A stretch of 64,000 nt of DNA, from positions 1,054,001-1,118,000 of the forward strand of contig NZ_CP019606.1 of NCBI RefSeq assembly GCF_001997345.1, written 5' to 3'. Below are positions 63,993 through 64,000 of the stretch, in pieces. The position numbers were made by a program, and so were the translations under genes. The notes under the pieces are model-generated. The model was not told the DNA's origin. It saw only the letters and a list, made by a program, of their open reading frames with translations, and made no database searches. Origin of the DNA: Tessaracoccus aquimaris (GTDB lineage Bacteria; Actinomycetota; Actinomycetes; Propionibacteriales; Propionibacteriaceae). Numbering within the stretch: position 1 is the first letter of the stretch; each line of letters starts with the position of its first letter.

Positions 63993-64000
63993 CACATCTC

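Overview
The window looks like chromosome of a high-GC actinobacterium, most likely a Propionibacteriaceae-like organism (genus is inference). GTG starts, 1-8 bp stop/start overlaps (ATGA, GTGA, TGATG) and actinobacterial marker families are frequent: AdnAB, SepH, DUF3000/3093/3710/4193/4235, the GarA-FtsR block and PatA/PimA. Gene order matches, from memory, three known actinobacterial blocks: the Rv2680-Rv2699-like block (DUF3000, RNase D, dxs, TrmA-like, KimA-like, two TrkA, OB-fold, DUF3710, dut, DUF3093, DUF4193), the Rv2614c-Rv2610c-like block (thrS, HIT, patA, pimA) and the Rv1822-Rv1829-like block (pgsA2, DUF881, sbp, DUF881, garA, ftsR, bifunctional nuclease).

Layout. 0-9.5 kb: partial Pr6Pr membrane protein, PP2C phosphatase, LigD-type polymerase, then the adnA-adnB-nudC repair operon. 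9.6-20.3 kb: topoisomerase IV genes parE and parC enclosing a lactate cluster (lutABC, lctP, FadR/LldR-type regulator with palindromic operators) and a carbonic anhydrase. 20.3-25.1 kb: App1-like protein, DUF5998, nucleotide pyrophosphatase-like protein, glycosyltransferase, thymidine kinase. 25.1-33.6 kb: sepH, small DUF proteins, dut, potassium genes (two TrkA proteins divergent from a KimA-like permease), TrmA-like methyltransferase. 33.6-44.4 kb: aconitase, MFS transporter, dxs, pdxY, RNase D, msrB, CbiX-like protein. 44.4-45.1 kb: four tRNA genes. 45.1-51.1 kb: the accessory part, with a TetR/SRPBCC pair, a lipoprotein, a sortase-like secreted protein and an LPDTG-anchored surface protein. 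51.2-64 kb: EamA exporter, YbaK, GNAT, SDR/enoyl-CoA hydratase pair, thrS to pimA, pgsA2 to ftsR, and a second MerR regulator.

Three window-wide observations. First, six genes, including the housekeeping genes acnA and adnA, are interrupted by eight -1 frameshifts; each is repaired by adding one G or C to a short G/C run. This points to homopolymer under-calling rather than real gene decay. Second, three intergenic sites (291-366, 25040-25109, 37841-37916) carry the same kind of palindromic element, with 19-nt arms of the form GAGCA-N10-CTCG facing their inverted copies; I do not recognise this family. Third, many genes have a TANNNT-like -10 hexamer 6-7 nt before the start codon, implying widespread leaderless transcription.
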